Positions 15,474-22,920 of a stretch of DNA of 27,397 nt are shown here, piece after piece. Source of the stretch: CAZUVQ01 sp964623915 (GTDB lineage Bacteria; Bacillota; Clostridia; UMGS1883; UMGS1540); contig CAZUVQ010000010.1 in assembly GCA_964623915.1 (NCBI GenBank), positions 1 to 27,397 of the forward strand, in the 5' to 3' direction. The notes beneath the pieces are model-generated. The model was not told where the DNA came from and searched no databases. It saw nothing but the letters and a program-made list of their open reading frames with translations. Numbering within the stretch: position 1 is the first letter of the stretch; the number at the start of each line of letters is the position of its first letter. The translations under genes and the position numbers were made by a program.

Positions 15474-15512
15474 CGCCATCGAAATTTTCGGCAGAGCTGA
15501 AACGATGATGCG
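15474..15512 (+). repeat. Hairpin in the permease 1-permease 2 gap
   Basis: CGC-CATCG (15474-15481) pairs with CGATG-AT-GCG (15503-15512), with a two-base bulge. A GGCG...CGCC pairing (15461-15477) would compete with it. It lies just before the larger switch-like structure. Confidence 0.35.
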
Positions 15513-15514
15513 CC

Positions 15515-15602
15515 ATTAATCCCCTATCATTTGCTACTCCGCTGATAAGGGATTTTACATGAACTATTTGTGCCGGTGCGGAGCGGCAAATGGGGGATTA
15601 AT
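15515..15602 (+). promoter_or_regulatory. Switch-like structure enclosing the permease-2 ribosome-binding site
   Basis: Long stem: ATTAATCCCC, CATTTGC and CTCCGC (15515-15542) pair in order with GCGGAG, GCAAATG and GGGGATTAAT (15578-15602). That is 23 pairs, broken only by a 3-base bulge and a 2x2 internal loop. The right arm contains the GGGGG ribosome-binding site and ends one base before the ATG at 15603. A competing terminator-like hairpin uses AATCCC-C-TATCA (15518-15529) with TGATA-A-GGGATT (15543-15554), followed by TT, and would free the ribosome-binding site. The pairing is read directly from the sequence; the regulatory role is inference. A palindromic MITE-like insertion that donated the ribosome-binding site is the alternative. 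Confidence 0.5.
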
Positions 15603-16586
15603 ATGAATTCTATAATTTCATTATTTCAGGCTGCTGTTGTATTCGGAACGGTTATCATGTTTGGTGCAATAGGTGAAACAATTGCAGAAAAATCGGGCAG
15701 CTTAAACCTTGGGGTTCCGGGAATTATGTACCTCGGCGGTATATGCGGCCTCATTGGAGTATTCTACTATGAAAGCAGTGTTGCTGACCCAAACAAGCTG
15801 ATATGTATTCTGATAGCACTTGTTTGTGCATTTATTGCGGCGGCAATAGGTGGTCTTATTTTCAGTTTTCTTACAATAACACTGCGTGCTAACCAAAACG
15901 TAACAGGGCTTACCCTCACAATATTCGGCTCGGGGCTTGCAAATTTTTACGGCGGCTCTTTAAACAAGCTTGCAGGCGGTGTCGGGCAGATTTCAGTTTC
16001 AACGACAAGTGCGGCATTCAGACAGAGTGTCCCTGTGCTTGCTAATCTCGGTGTGCCGGGTAAATTGTTTTTTTCGTATGGTTTTCTTGTATACGTTGCA
16101 ATTATTCTTGGTCTGTCAGTACAGCTTTATCTTAACAAAACGCGCAGAGGTTTAAATCTTCGGGCGGTGGGTGAGTCCCCTGCAACTGCAGATGCGGCCG
16201 GTATCAACGTAACAAAATATAAGTATCTTGCAACATGCCTTGGAGCAGGTATTTCAGGCTTAGGTGGTCTTTATTATGTTATGGATTACACAAAGGGAAC
16301 ATGGGCAAATGATGCCACAATAGAGTCACTTGGGTGGCTTGCTGTTGCGCTTGTTATTTTTGCTACATGGAAGCCAAAGAATACAATTTGGGGTTCATAT
16401 CTTTTCGGTATTCTTTATTGGATGTATTTCTATATATCAGGTTTTACAAGAAGCAGCCAGGAATTGTTTAAAATGCTGCCGTATATAATTACTATAGTAG
16501 TTCTTATAATTACAAGCTTTCGGAAAAAGAAAGAGAATCAACCTCCGAAAAGCCTTGGATTACCATATTTTCGCGAGGAGAGGTAA
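15603..16586 (+). CDS. ABC transporter permease 2 (BPD_transp_2 type, nucleoside)
   Basis: A 327-residue membrane protein with about eight to nine helices, the partner permease of the importer. Family motifs are FGAIGETIAEKSGSLNLGVP near the N-terminus (the conserved G-E-I-x-EKxG-x-LNLGVxG stretch), LRANQNVTGLTLTIFG, the coupling loop GLNLRAVGESPATADAAGIN, and ESLGWLAVALVIFATWKP. The start is the ATG at 15603 with GGGGG six bases upstream. An in-frame GTG at 15570 would place untypical residues before the first helix. Translation is probably gated by the stem at 15515-15602. The stop codon abuts the MATE start. Confidence 0.92.
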   Translation: MNSIISLFQAAVVFGTVIMFGAIGETIAEKSGSLNLGVPGIMYLGGICGLIGVFYYESSVADPNKLICILIALVCAFIAAAIGGLIFSFLTITLRANQNVTGLTLTIFGSGLANFYGGSLNKLAGGVGQISVSTTSAAFRQSVPVLANLGVPGKLFFSYGFLVYVAIILGLSVQLYLNKTRRGLNLRAVGESPATADAAGINVTKYKYLATCLGAGISGLGGLYYVMDYTKGTWANDATIESLGWLAVALVIFATWKPKNTIWGSYLFGILYWMYFYISGFTRSSQELFKMLPYIITIVVLIITSFRKKKENQPPKSLGLPYFREER

Positions 16587-17939
16587 ATGAGTAAATTTGA
16601 AGTGGATTTATCTAAAGGACATATAGGAAAACAGCTTTTGCTGTTTTCCATTCCTTTTATTATATCAAATATAATACAAGCTCTTTATAATGTTGCCGAT
16701 ATGGTTATCGTCGGTCAGTTTTCGGGTATGGAGAGCATGTCGGGCGTCAATATCGGCGGGAATATAACAATATTATTCACAAATTTTGCCGTAGGGCTTT
16801 CTGCTGGCGCAACAGTACTGATAGCACAGCATAAGGGAGCGGGCAGAAGGCGAGAAATGACTGAATGTATGGGTACACTTTTTGTATCACTTGCAATTGT
16901 TGCTGCCTTGTGCACACTTTTACTTATTGGTTTTAAAAACCATTTACTGGTGCTTATGAAAACACCTGCAGAATCCTTTGTTGAGGCAAGCAGATACTTG
17001 CTTGTAACATCACTGGGTACTATTTTTATTTTCGGATACAATGCTTTAAGTGCTGTGATGAGGGGACTGGGCGACAGTAAAAACCCACTAAAGTTTGTTA
17101 CAATTGCTTGCTTTACAAACATATTTTTAGATATATGGTTTGTTAAAGGTCTAAATATGGCTGCATTCGGGGCAGCATTGGCTACTGTGATTTCTCAGGC
17201 ACTATCTATGATTTTATGTATTTTGTATATGAAAAGAAATGATTTTGTGTTTAAATTTAACAGTGAATCACTAAAAATAAGAACAGAACACCTTAGACTT
17301 TTATTAAAAGTGGGTATTCCCACAGCTTTGCAAAATATCATTGTGAGTCTTTCATTTATTTTTCTGACAGCTATGACAAACACTTTGGGAGTTGCCGCAT
17401 CTGCTGCCGTAGGTGCAGTCAGTAAATTTAACGGCTTTGGTATACTTCCTGCGGTTGCACTGAGTATGTCCGTTTCTGCTATGAGCGCACAAAATCTCGG
17501 TGCTGGACACACAGACAGAGCGTTAAAAACAATGAAGACAGGAATGATTATAGCGTTTTTTATGTGTGTAATAGTGTATTCCATTTCCAATATTTTTCCA
17601 AAGCAGATTTTATCTATATTTGGCAGTGACGAAGAAATGATAAACCTCGGGTTACAGAATTTGCGCTCCTTTAGTATAGATTATTTGATAGTACCGTTTG
17701 TATTTTGCTTAAATGGCTTTTTTATTGGTTCAGGTCATACCATCTTTGCAATGATAAACGGTGCAATTTCGGCTGTGCTTGTACGTGTTCCCGTTGCATA
17801 CTTTTTTGGTATTGTCATGGGGAAAGGCGTTGCTGGAATTGGCATGGGAGCACCTGTGGCTTCGGCTGTTTCAGTGATTGTCGGATTGGTTTATCTTTCG
17901 ACCGGCAGATGGAAACGAGTTGTAATAAAACACGAATAA
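16587..17939 (+). CDS. MATE family efflux transporter
   Basis: A 450-residue protein with twelve expected helices, the usual length for MATE/NorM exporters. The opening GKQLLLFSIPFIISNIIQALYN, then MVIVGQFSG, is the family's helix-1 signature. The second half repeats it with LLLKVGIPTALQNIIVSLSF. MATE proteins expel cationic drugs or metabolites in exchange for Na+ or H+. AGGAG lies eight bases upstream, and the start directly follows the permease-2 stop with no gap, so it is in the nucleoside importer operon. A role in exporting a purine derivative is possible but unproven. It is followed in the same frame by a decayed GDPD tail and then a terminator. Confidence 0.9.
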   Translation: MSKFEVDLSKGHIGKQLLLFSIPFIISNIIQALYNVADMVIVGQFSGMESMSGVNIGGNITILFTNFAVGLSAGATVLIAQHKGAGRRREMTECMGTLFVSLAIVAALCTLLLIGFKNHLLVLMKTPAESFVEASRYLLVTSLGTIFIFGYNALSAVMRGLGDSKNPLKFVTIACFTNIFLDIWFVKGLNMAAFGAALATVISQALSMILCILYMKRNDFVFKFNSESLKIRTEHLRLLLKVGIPTALQNIIVSLSFIFLTAMTNTLGVAASAAVGAVSKFNGFGILPAVALSMSVSAMSAQNLGAGHTDRALKTMKTGMIIAFFMCVIVYSISNIFPKQILSIFGSDEEMINLGLQNLRSFSIDYLIVPFVFCLNGFFIGSGHTIFAMINGAISAVLVRVPVAYFFGIVMGKGVAGIGMGAPVASAVSVIVGLVYLSTGRWKRVVIKHE

Positions 17940-18062
17940 TTTAAAGCCATGGTAAAATGCGGTGTTGATAACATCATAACAGACGATGCTACAGCACAAA
18001 ATCGGTGCTTATGTCTTATGAGGAATGACACAGACTTCGTATATCGGCGCAATTATCATTAG
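17940..18062 (+). pseudogene. Remnant of a glycerophosphodiester phosphodiesterase C-terminus
   Basis: Directly after the MATE stop, in the same frame, 40 open codons contain FKAMVKCGVDNIITDDATAQ. The GVDNIITDD stretch is the conserved C-terminal motif of GDPD/UgpQ proteins, which cleave glycerophosphodiesters. Everything upstream of it is missing. The fragment ends in unrelated residues (FVYRRNYH) and a TAG. It is best read as the leftover of a gene deleted during rearrangement downstream of the MATE gene. It has no start with a ribosome-binding site. Confidence 0.5.
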
Positions 18063-18087
18063 GCAGTAATAATACCGTAGTATGGGT

Positions 18088-18106
18088 GCGGACCCTGTCC
18101 GCTTTT
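18088..18106 (+). terminator. Terminator of the nucleoside importer-MATE operon
   Basis: GCGGAC/GTCCGC around a CCT loop followed by TTTT. Short but GC-rich, and placed between the operon end and the next promoter. Confidence 0.65.
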
Positions 18107-18154
18107 AATATGTTCGGAAGTTACCAATTATTGTAAAATTTAGTAAAATAACTG

Positions 18155-18183
18155 TTGCATTTTTAAAATAAGAGGAGTACAAT
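18155..18183 (+). promoter_or_regulatory. Promoter of the V/A-type ATPase operon
   Basis: TTGCAT (18155-18160), 17-base spacer, TACAAT (18178-18183). Leader of about 30 bases to the first gene. Confidence 0.55.
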
Positions 18184-18220
18184 ATAAAAATATCATAAAA
18201 ATAGTAATAAAAGGCAACGC

Positions 18221-18550
18221 ATGGAAAGAGATGATAGAGTGAAAGAAATTATTGATACAATGATAGACATAGAGGTTGAGGCGGAAGAAATTTTCAGCAA
18301 AGCTAAAGTAATAGATAGTAACAGCGAAAAAAAATTCGAAGAAGAAGCTGGAAAAATCACTGCAAAATCCGATGAACGCATAAAACTTCTTATTTCAAAA
18401 AAAGAAGATGAATGCAGAAAACAGTATGAAGCTAAATTACTGAAACTCAATGTTCAAAAAAGCATTATGCTTCAAAATATGACAGAGTTTTTTGAGCAGA
18501 ACAAAAACAACTTTGTTGAAAAGCTTTATTATAAAGCCCTTGAACAATAA
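18221..18550 (+). CDS. V/A-type ATPase subunit G/H (peripheral stalk)
   Basis: A 109-residue, highly charged protein, almost entirely helical and coiled-coil in character (EVEAEEIFSKAKVID, KKFEEEAGKITAKSDERIK). Length, make-up and place at the head of the operon fit the small G/H peripheral-stalk subunit, which pairs with subunit E to form the stator. Identity rests on context more than on motifs, as this subunit is poorly conserved. AAAGG lies six bases before the ATG. Gene nomenclature varies (AtpH, NtpF), so no symbol is given. Confidence 0.7.
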   Translation: MERDDRVKEIIDTMIDIEVEAEEIFSKAKVIDSNSEKKFEEEAGKITAKSDERIKLLISKKEDECRKQYEAKLLKLNVQKSIMLQNMTEFFEQNKNNFVEKLYYKALEQ

Positions 18551-18567
18551 TAGAAGACAACTTGTTG

Positions 18568-18596
18568 CTATTTGTGGGCAGAAAGGCTATGGAAAT
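18568..18596 (+). repeat. 29-base direct repeat, copy 2
   Basis: Identical to 12775-12803. It fills most of the 50-base gap between the G/H and C subunit genes and ends four bases before the ATG at 18601. The matching upstream arm (TCTGCCCACA) found with copy 1 is absent here, so this copy cannot form the same hairpin. Confidence 0.9.
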
Positions 18597-18600
18597 TACT

Positions 18601-19623
18601 ATGTCTGGCTTATATAAAAACGGAGCGATAGCGGCAAAGCTGCTCGCAAAAAAAGGCAGGCTTTTAAATGATGAGCAATACGGTGAATTATGCTCTCTTG
18701 ATTCTGTGTCAGCTATTGCCGGATATCTTAGCAAAACAGAGGGATACAGTAAATTTATAAAGGATTATCAGGAAGGTATTCACAGGGATAAGCTTGAGGA
18801 TTTGATTTATCTTTCACTATTAGACGATTTTGAAAGTCTTTATTCCTTTTCAAAGAGTTCTGTGAGGGATTTTCTGTTGCTTTATTATCTTAAGAGAGAA
18901 ATCTGGATTATAAAATCAGCCATGTATGCAGTGGCAAACAAAGAGGAAAGCATACATCTGAGCCTTCCAGCGCATCACCAAAATATTGATATAAATGCAA
19001 TAGAAAATGCAAAGAGTATTGACGAGCTTGCTTCAAATCTTAAAAACACGCCTTACTATAAAATGATTTCTGAAGGCGGAAGCATTTTTGAAATTGAAAC
19101 AAAGCTTGATAAGTACTATTTTGATAAGATGTTTGAGGCATTGTATAACGCTGATGAGGATGAGAGGGCGGCTGCTGAGGAGCTGATTGGCTCTGAAGCG
19201 GATGCAACAAATATTTTATGGATATACAGGGCGAAAAAATATTATAATATGTCACCTGAAAGAATCAAACAAACCATAATAAATCATTTTTACCGATTGA
19301 AAGAGGAACAGGTTTTAATTTTTGCAGAGGCGGATACGGCTGAGGATGTAGTCATTCTTACAGAAAAAAGCCATTACCGTAATATTTTAACAGATAAAGT
19401 GCAGGAAACGGGGAATGGCCTGTCAACATATCTTTTATTTGTGAACAGAAAAGTTTTAAAAAAGTATCCCTATTGTGCTGTGAGTACGCTTGCATACATT
19501 CATATTAAAAGGATAGAGATACAAAACATTACTACAATTATAGAATGCGTTCGTTACGGCTTGCCGCCTGATGTGGCTTACCGTCACGTTATAAAGGGGT
19601 GTGATGAAATTGGCGATAGCTGA
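18601..19623 (+). CDS. ntpC: V/A-type ATPase subunit C (central stalk cap, d-like)
   Basis: A 340-residue soluble, mostly helical protein with the family start YKNGAIAAKLLAKKGRLLNDEQYGEL. A mid-region, FLLLYYLKREIWIIKSAMYAV, and a C-terminal repeat of the same helical bundle (VYRYLFVNRKV-like, KRIEIQNITTIIECVRYGL) match subunit C/d. It caps the membrane c-ring and joins it to the D-F shaft. The start could be ATG 18601 (GGA seven bases upstream) or ATG 18589 inside the 29-base repeat (AAAGG only two bases away); I prefer 18601. It overlaps subunit I by 20 bases. Confidence 0.85.
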   Translation: MSGLYKNGAIAAKLLAKKGRLLNDEQYGELCSLDSVSAIAGYLSKTEGYSKFIKDYQEGIHRDKLEDLIYLSLLDDFESLYSFSKSSVRDFLLLYYLKREIWIIKSAMYAVANKEESIHLSLPAHHQNIDINAIENAKSIDELASNLKNTPYYKMISEGGSIFEIETKLDKYYFDKMFEALYNADEDERAAAEELIGSEADATNILWIYRAKKYYNMSPERIKQTIINHFYRLKEEQVLIFAEADTAEDVVILTEKSHYRNILTDKVQETGNGLSTYLLFVNRKVLKKYPYCAVSTLAYIHIKRIEIQNITTIIECVRYGLPPDVAYRHVIKGCDEIGDS

Positions 19624-21553
19624 AATGAAATTCATCAATATACTCGGAAGTACTGAGAATTTTGATTATGCTGTATATAATTATGTCAACACACAGGAAA
19701 TACAGCTTGAATCTGCAATGCAGGAGATGAAAAACATTCGCAGCTTGCGTGCTATGGAAACAGTAAACACGTATGCTCCGCTTATTGACAGGGCAGACAA
19801 AGTTATGGGGAAAATAACTCCCATAGGAAATAAGATGGATGCAAAAGAAGCAATGGAAATTCTTAATAAATCAGTTGACGAATATAAAGGAATGTCTGAT
19901 GAATTAAAGGTGCTCAATGATGAGATTACAAGGCTTGATAACACGAAAAATATATTAAATACCTTCAGGCAGCTGGACTTTGACCTAAAGCTTATTACAA
20001 GCTTTGAGTTTGTGTACTTTCGGTTTGGGAAAATGCCGAAGGACATTAAAAATATTGAAAATGTTTTTAAACCCTACGAAAAAAGTGATGACGATAAAGT
20101 GGCAAAGTACTATATGCTTGACAATAAAACTGATGGTAATAACATAGCTGTATTTATTCCGTCGTTTTCTGACAGAAGCTTTATCTGGGGAATTTATTTC
20201 TCGCCCAAATGCTTAAAGGCACAGGTTGATTCTCTCTTTTCTTCCTTGCATTTTGAAAGACAATATGTTACTGATGAGGCTTTGGGTAATCCTATGGAGA
20301 TGTTTTCGGATGTGGAAAGAAGGATAGCCAAAACAAAGGAAAAATTGAGTGAAACGCAAGTGAGGCTTGAAAACTTTAAAAAGGAACAGTCAGAAAAAAT
20401 GGGGAAAGCATATTATTGTGTCAAAATGCTCTCCAAGCTTGCGGAAGTAAGAAAATATGCAGCAGAATCGAAACTAATATTCTATATTGTTGGTTGGATG
20501 AAAAAAGAAGAAGCCGAAAAGCTCTATGAAAAGTCAAAAAATGACAATAAGGTAAATGTTATAATAGAAGATGATTCGAGTGCCTTGGATACAAAGCCAC
20601 CAACGGAGCTTAAAAATCCTGCGATTTTCAGACCTTTTGAGATGTATCTTAAGCTTTATGGTCTTCCCACATACAAGGATATTGACCCGACTATTTTCCT
20701 TACAATAAGTTTTGTTTTTCTTTTCGGCATCATGTTCGGTGATGTTGGGCAGGGCATGCTCCTTGTAATTGCAGGTCTTTTTATGTATAAGAAAAAGGGC
20801 TCAGCCTTAGGGGGGATAATATCGCTTTGCGGTGTCATGTCAGTGGTTTTTGGCTTTATGTACGGCAGTATTTTCGGGAATGAAGAGATTTTGCCGGTAA
20901 TATGGCTGAAACCCTCGCACAATATTATGACAATATTGATTACAACGGTAGCCATAGGTGCACTGCTTGAACTGTTTGTAATGTTTCTTAATATAATAAA
21001 TTCAATTAAAAAACGAGAATATTGCAATGCAGTGTTTTCGCAAAATGGGTTAGCGGGTTTTATGTTCTACCTAACAGTGATTATGACTGCTGTATCTGTT
21101 TTCACGGGAGGATGGCTGAAAAAACCGGTTATAGCATCTATTGTGGTAATTACACTTGTTTTAATTTTCTTAAAGGAACCGATTGAACGAAAAATAAAAG
21201 GTGAAAAAAAGCTTTTTGAAGAATCGGCAGGTATGTTTATGCTGCAGTCATTTTTCGAGCTTTTTGAAATCATACTAAGTTATATAACAAATACAATTTC
21301 TTTCATAAGAGTAGGTGCTTTTGCACTTAGCCATGCGGGAATGATGACAGTTGTTTACATTCTTATGGATATGGCAGGCAAGGGAACATTTTCCTATTAT
21401 TTGGTTTTTGTATTTGGTAACTTGTTGGTAATAGGGCTTGAGGGTCTTGTCGTGAGTATACAGGTATTAAGGCTTGAATTTTATGAAATGTTCGGTCGCT
21501 TCTTTGCAGGCGGCGGCAGAGCATTTGAACCTACAATTAATTTTCATAAGTAG
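19604..21553 (+). CDS. ntpI: V/A-type ATPase subunit I (membrane subunit a)
   Basis: A 649-residue protein. The N-terminal half (about 1-345) is soluble and coiled-coil-rich and forms part of the stator. The C-terminal half has about eight helices, starting FLTISFVFLFGIMFGDVGQGMLL, the family's most conserved stretch. The essential arginine of the ion half-channel is present in NTISFIRVGAFALSHAGM (Arg569). It guides ions past the rotating c-ring. AAGGGG precedes GTG-ATG at 19601-19606; the ATG at 19604 is better spaced. The gene begins inside the end of subunit C, so coupling is likely. Confidence 0.95.
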   Translation: MKLAIAEMKFINILGSTENFDYAVYNYVNTQEIQLESAMQEMKNIRSLRAMETVNTYAPLIDRADKVMGKITPIGNKMDAKEAMEILNKSVDEYKGMSDELKVLNDEITRLDNTKNILNTFRQLDFDLKLITSFEFVYFRFGKMPKDIKNIENVFKPYEKSDDDKVAKYYMLDNKTDGNNIAVFIPSFSDRSFIWGIYFSPKCLKAQVDSLFSSLHFERQYVTDEALGNPMEMFSDVERRIAKTKEKLSETQVRLENFKKEQSEKMGKAYYCVKMLSKLAEVRKYAAESKLIFYIVGWMKKEEAEKLYEKSKNDNKVNVIIEDDSSALDTKPPTELKNPAIFRPFEMYLKLYGLPTYKDIDPTIFLTISFVFLFGIMFGDVGQGMLLVIAGLFMYKKKGSALGGIISLCGVMSVVFGFMYGSIFGNEEILPVIWLKPSHNIMTILITTVAIGALLELFVMFLNIINSIKKREYCNAVFSQNGLAGFMFYLTVIMTAVSVFTGGWLKKPVIASIVVITLVLIFLKEPIERKIKGEKKLFEESAGMFMLQSFFELFEIILSYITNTISFIRVGAFALSHAGMMTVVYILMDMAGKGTFSYYLVFVFGNLLVIGLEGLVVSIQVLRLEFYEMFGRFFAGGGRAFEPTINFHK

Positions 21554-21578
21554 GCTTATATAGAAAGGACAGATAAAA

Positions 21579-22001
21579 ATGTTTAAAACAATTACAGTAT
21601 CATTACTTATGCTTTCAATTTTAGCACCAATGGCATATTATATTTTCGGTGCAAAAACTAAAGTACGTTTCAAAAGGGCTATCATAACAAACGGATTTTC
21701 ATTTTTTTCGGTTATGATTACAGCAATAATTTTAATGTTTTCAGGCAATGCTTTTGCTGCCAACGGTGAAGCCTTGTCAGATGCGGTTATACAGACAGCA
21801 TATATAGCAGCATCACTTGTTACGGGGCTTGCGTGTATAGGTGCAGGTATTGCTGTTGCCGCTTCTGCATCTGCGGCGCTGGGTGCCATCAGTGAAAATG
21901 AAAAAATACTGGGCAAGGCATTAATATTCGTTGCGCTGGCAGAAGGTATCGCTCTTTACGGGCTTTTAGTTTCGTTTACAATATTAGGTCAGGTAATGTA
22001 A
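21579..22001 (+). CDS. ntpK: V/A-type ATPase subunit K (c-ring proteolipid)
   Basis: A 140-residue proteolipid with four hydrophobic helices (about 5-24, 39-58, 70-98, 110-138). The second hairpin carries IGAGIAVAASASAALGAISE and then KALIFVALAEGIALYGLLVSF, with the ion-carrying glutamate at 122. The first hairpin has no matching carboxylate, so there is one ion site per four-helix subunit, as in NtpK-type rings. The residue after the glutamate is Gly rather than the Ser/Thr typical of many Na+ sites. I cannot settle Na+ versus H+ from this. AAAGGA lies upstream; 25 bases separate it from subunit I. Confidence 0.93.
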   Translation: MFKTITVSLLMLSILAPMAYYIFGAKTKVRFKRAIITNGFSFFSVMITAIILMFSGNAFAANGEALSDAVIQTAYIAASLVTGLACIGAGIAVAASASAALGAISENEKILGKALIFVALAEGIALYGLLVSFTILGQVM

Positions 22002-22013
22002 GGCGGTGGCGTA

Positions 22014-22322
22014 ATGCAGATGTATCTGATAAGTGACAACCACGATACTCTTACCGGTTTTCGCCTTTGCGGTATAGACGGTGTAAGGGCAAATGACAGG
22101 GAAACATTTTTACCGCTTTTAGAAAAGGTTACTAAAAACAGCAAAATTGGTGTGCTGCTTGTTACAGGAAGGCTTTATGAGTTGGCAAAGGATAAAATCA
22201 ATGAGATAAAACTGACAAGAAGGACGCCGCTGATTGTAACCATACCGGACAGCTTCAGCCGTGAAAAAGGCGTAGATTTTATTAAAGAATATGTTCATGA
22301 GGCTATTGGAGTCAGCATGTAG
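22014..22322 (+). CDS. ntpG: V/A-type ATPase subunit F (central shaft)
   Basis: A 102-residue Rossmann-like protein: MYLISDNHDTLTGFRLCGID at the start, IGVLLVTGRLYEL in the middle and TPLIVTIPDS near the end. This is the pattern of V/A-type subunit F, which sits on subunit D in the rotating shaft. AAGGCGG lies upstream, and the gap to subunit K is 12 bases. The Enterococcus name for this shaft subunit is NtpG; others call it AtpF. Confidence 0.88.
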   Translation: MQMYLISDNHDTLTGFRLCGIDGVRANDRETFLPLLEKVTKNSKIGVLLVTGRLYELAKDKINEIKLTRRTPLIVTIPDSFSREKGVDFIKEYVHEAIGVSM

Positions 22323-22346
22323 CCTTGTCGTAAAGGAATGAAAAGA

Positions 22347-22907
22347 ATGGACAGAGATTTATTTTCGAATTTCAGGGAAATTGTTCTTGAAAATGCAAGA
22401 AGAGCGTCGGCGAAAAAAATTTCCCAACAGGAAGAAAAAACAAAAATGCTGCTTGAGGAATATGAAAAAAAAGTTTATGAAGAAGAAGAAATGCTTATTA
22501 ATAAAGCAATAGTCGATATTGAAGAAAAATATCGTGCAATGACGGGCAGAGCGGAAACAGACTCTAAAAGAGAGCTTATCAATAAGCGAGATGAGATGCA
22601 AAAAGAGATTTTTGATATGCTGATTTCAAAGCTTTCAGAGTTTTCTGATTCGGAGGAATACAAAGTTTTTCTTAAAAACCGGGCAATAGAGGCTGTAAAA
22701 ATTGCAGGAGGAGAAGACATTGTTGCAGAGGTCAGAGAATGTGATGTTCCGGTTCTTGACGGTATAGTCAGAGAATGCAGAAAATCAGACATTACTTATG
22801 GTGGTGCAAGGTTTATTATACCGAACAAAGGAATAATAATTGACAACACATTATTGTCAGCTGCAAAAGACGTTATGGCGGATTTTCACGAAATAAAGAT
22901 TTCTTAG
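22347..22907 (+). CDS. ntpE: V/A-type ATPase subunit E (peripheral stalk)
   Basis: A 186-residue protein. The first ~90 residues are a long charged helix (SQQEEKTKMLLEEYEKKVYEEEE) for the stalk. The C-terminal domain has IAGGEDIVAEVRECDVPVL and TYGGARFIIPNKGIIIDNTL, the conserved globular end that binds the head. The start is taken at ATG 22347 with AAAGGA nine bases upstream. The ATG at 22338 directly abuts that site and would add three residues. Confidence 0.88.
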   Translation: MDRDLFSNFREIVLENARRASAKKISQQEEKTKMLLEEYEKKVYEEEEMLINKAIVDIEEKYRAMTGRAETDSKRELINKRDEMQKEIFDMLISKLSEFSDSEEYKVFLKNRAIEAVKIAGGEDIVAEVRECDVPVLDGIVRECRKSDITYGGARFIIPNKGIIIDNTLLSAAKDVMADFHEIKIS

Positions 22908-22920
22908 TAGGAGAGGCATT

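Noticed and set aside
22475..22792. Minus-strand frames across the ATPase operon
   Set aside because: They are serine-rich antisense shadows of the coiled-coil subunit genes, with no ribosome-binding sites.
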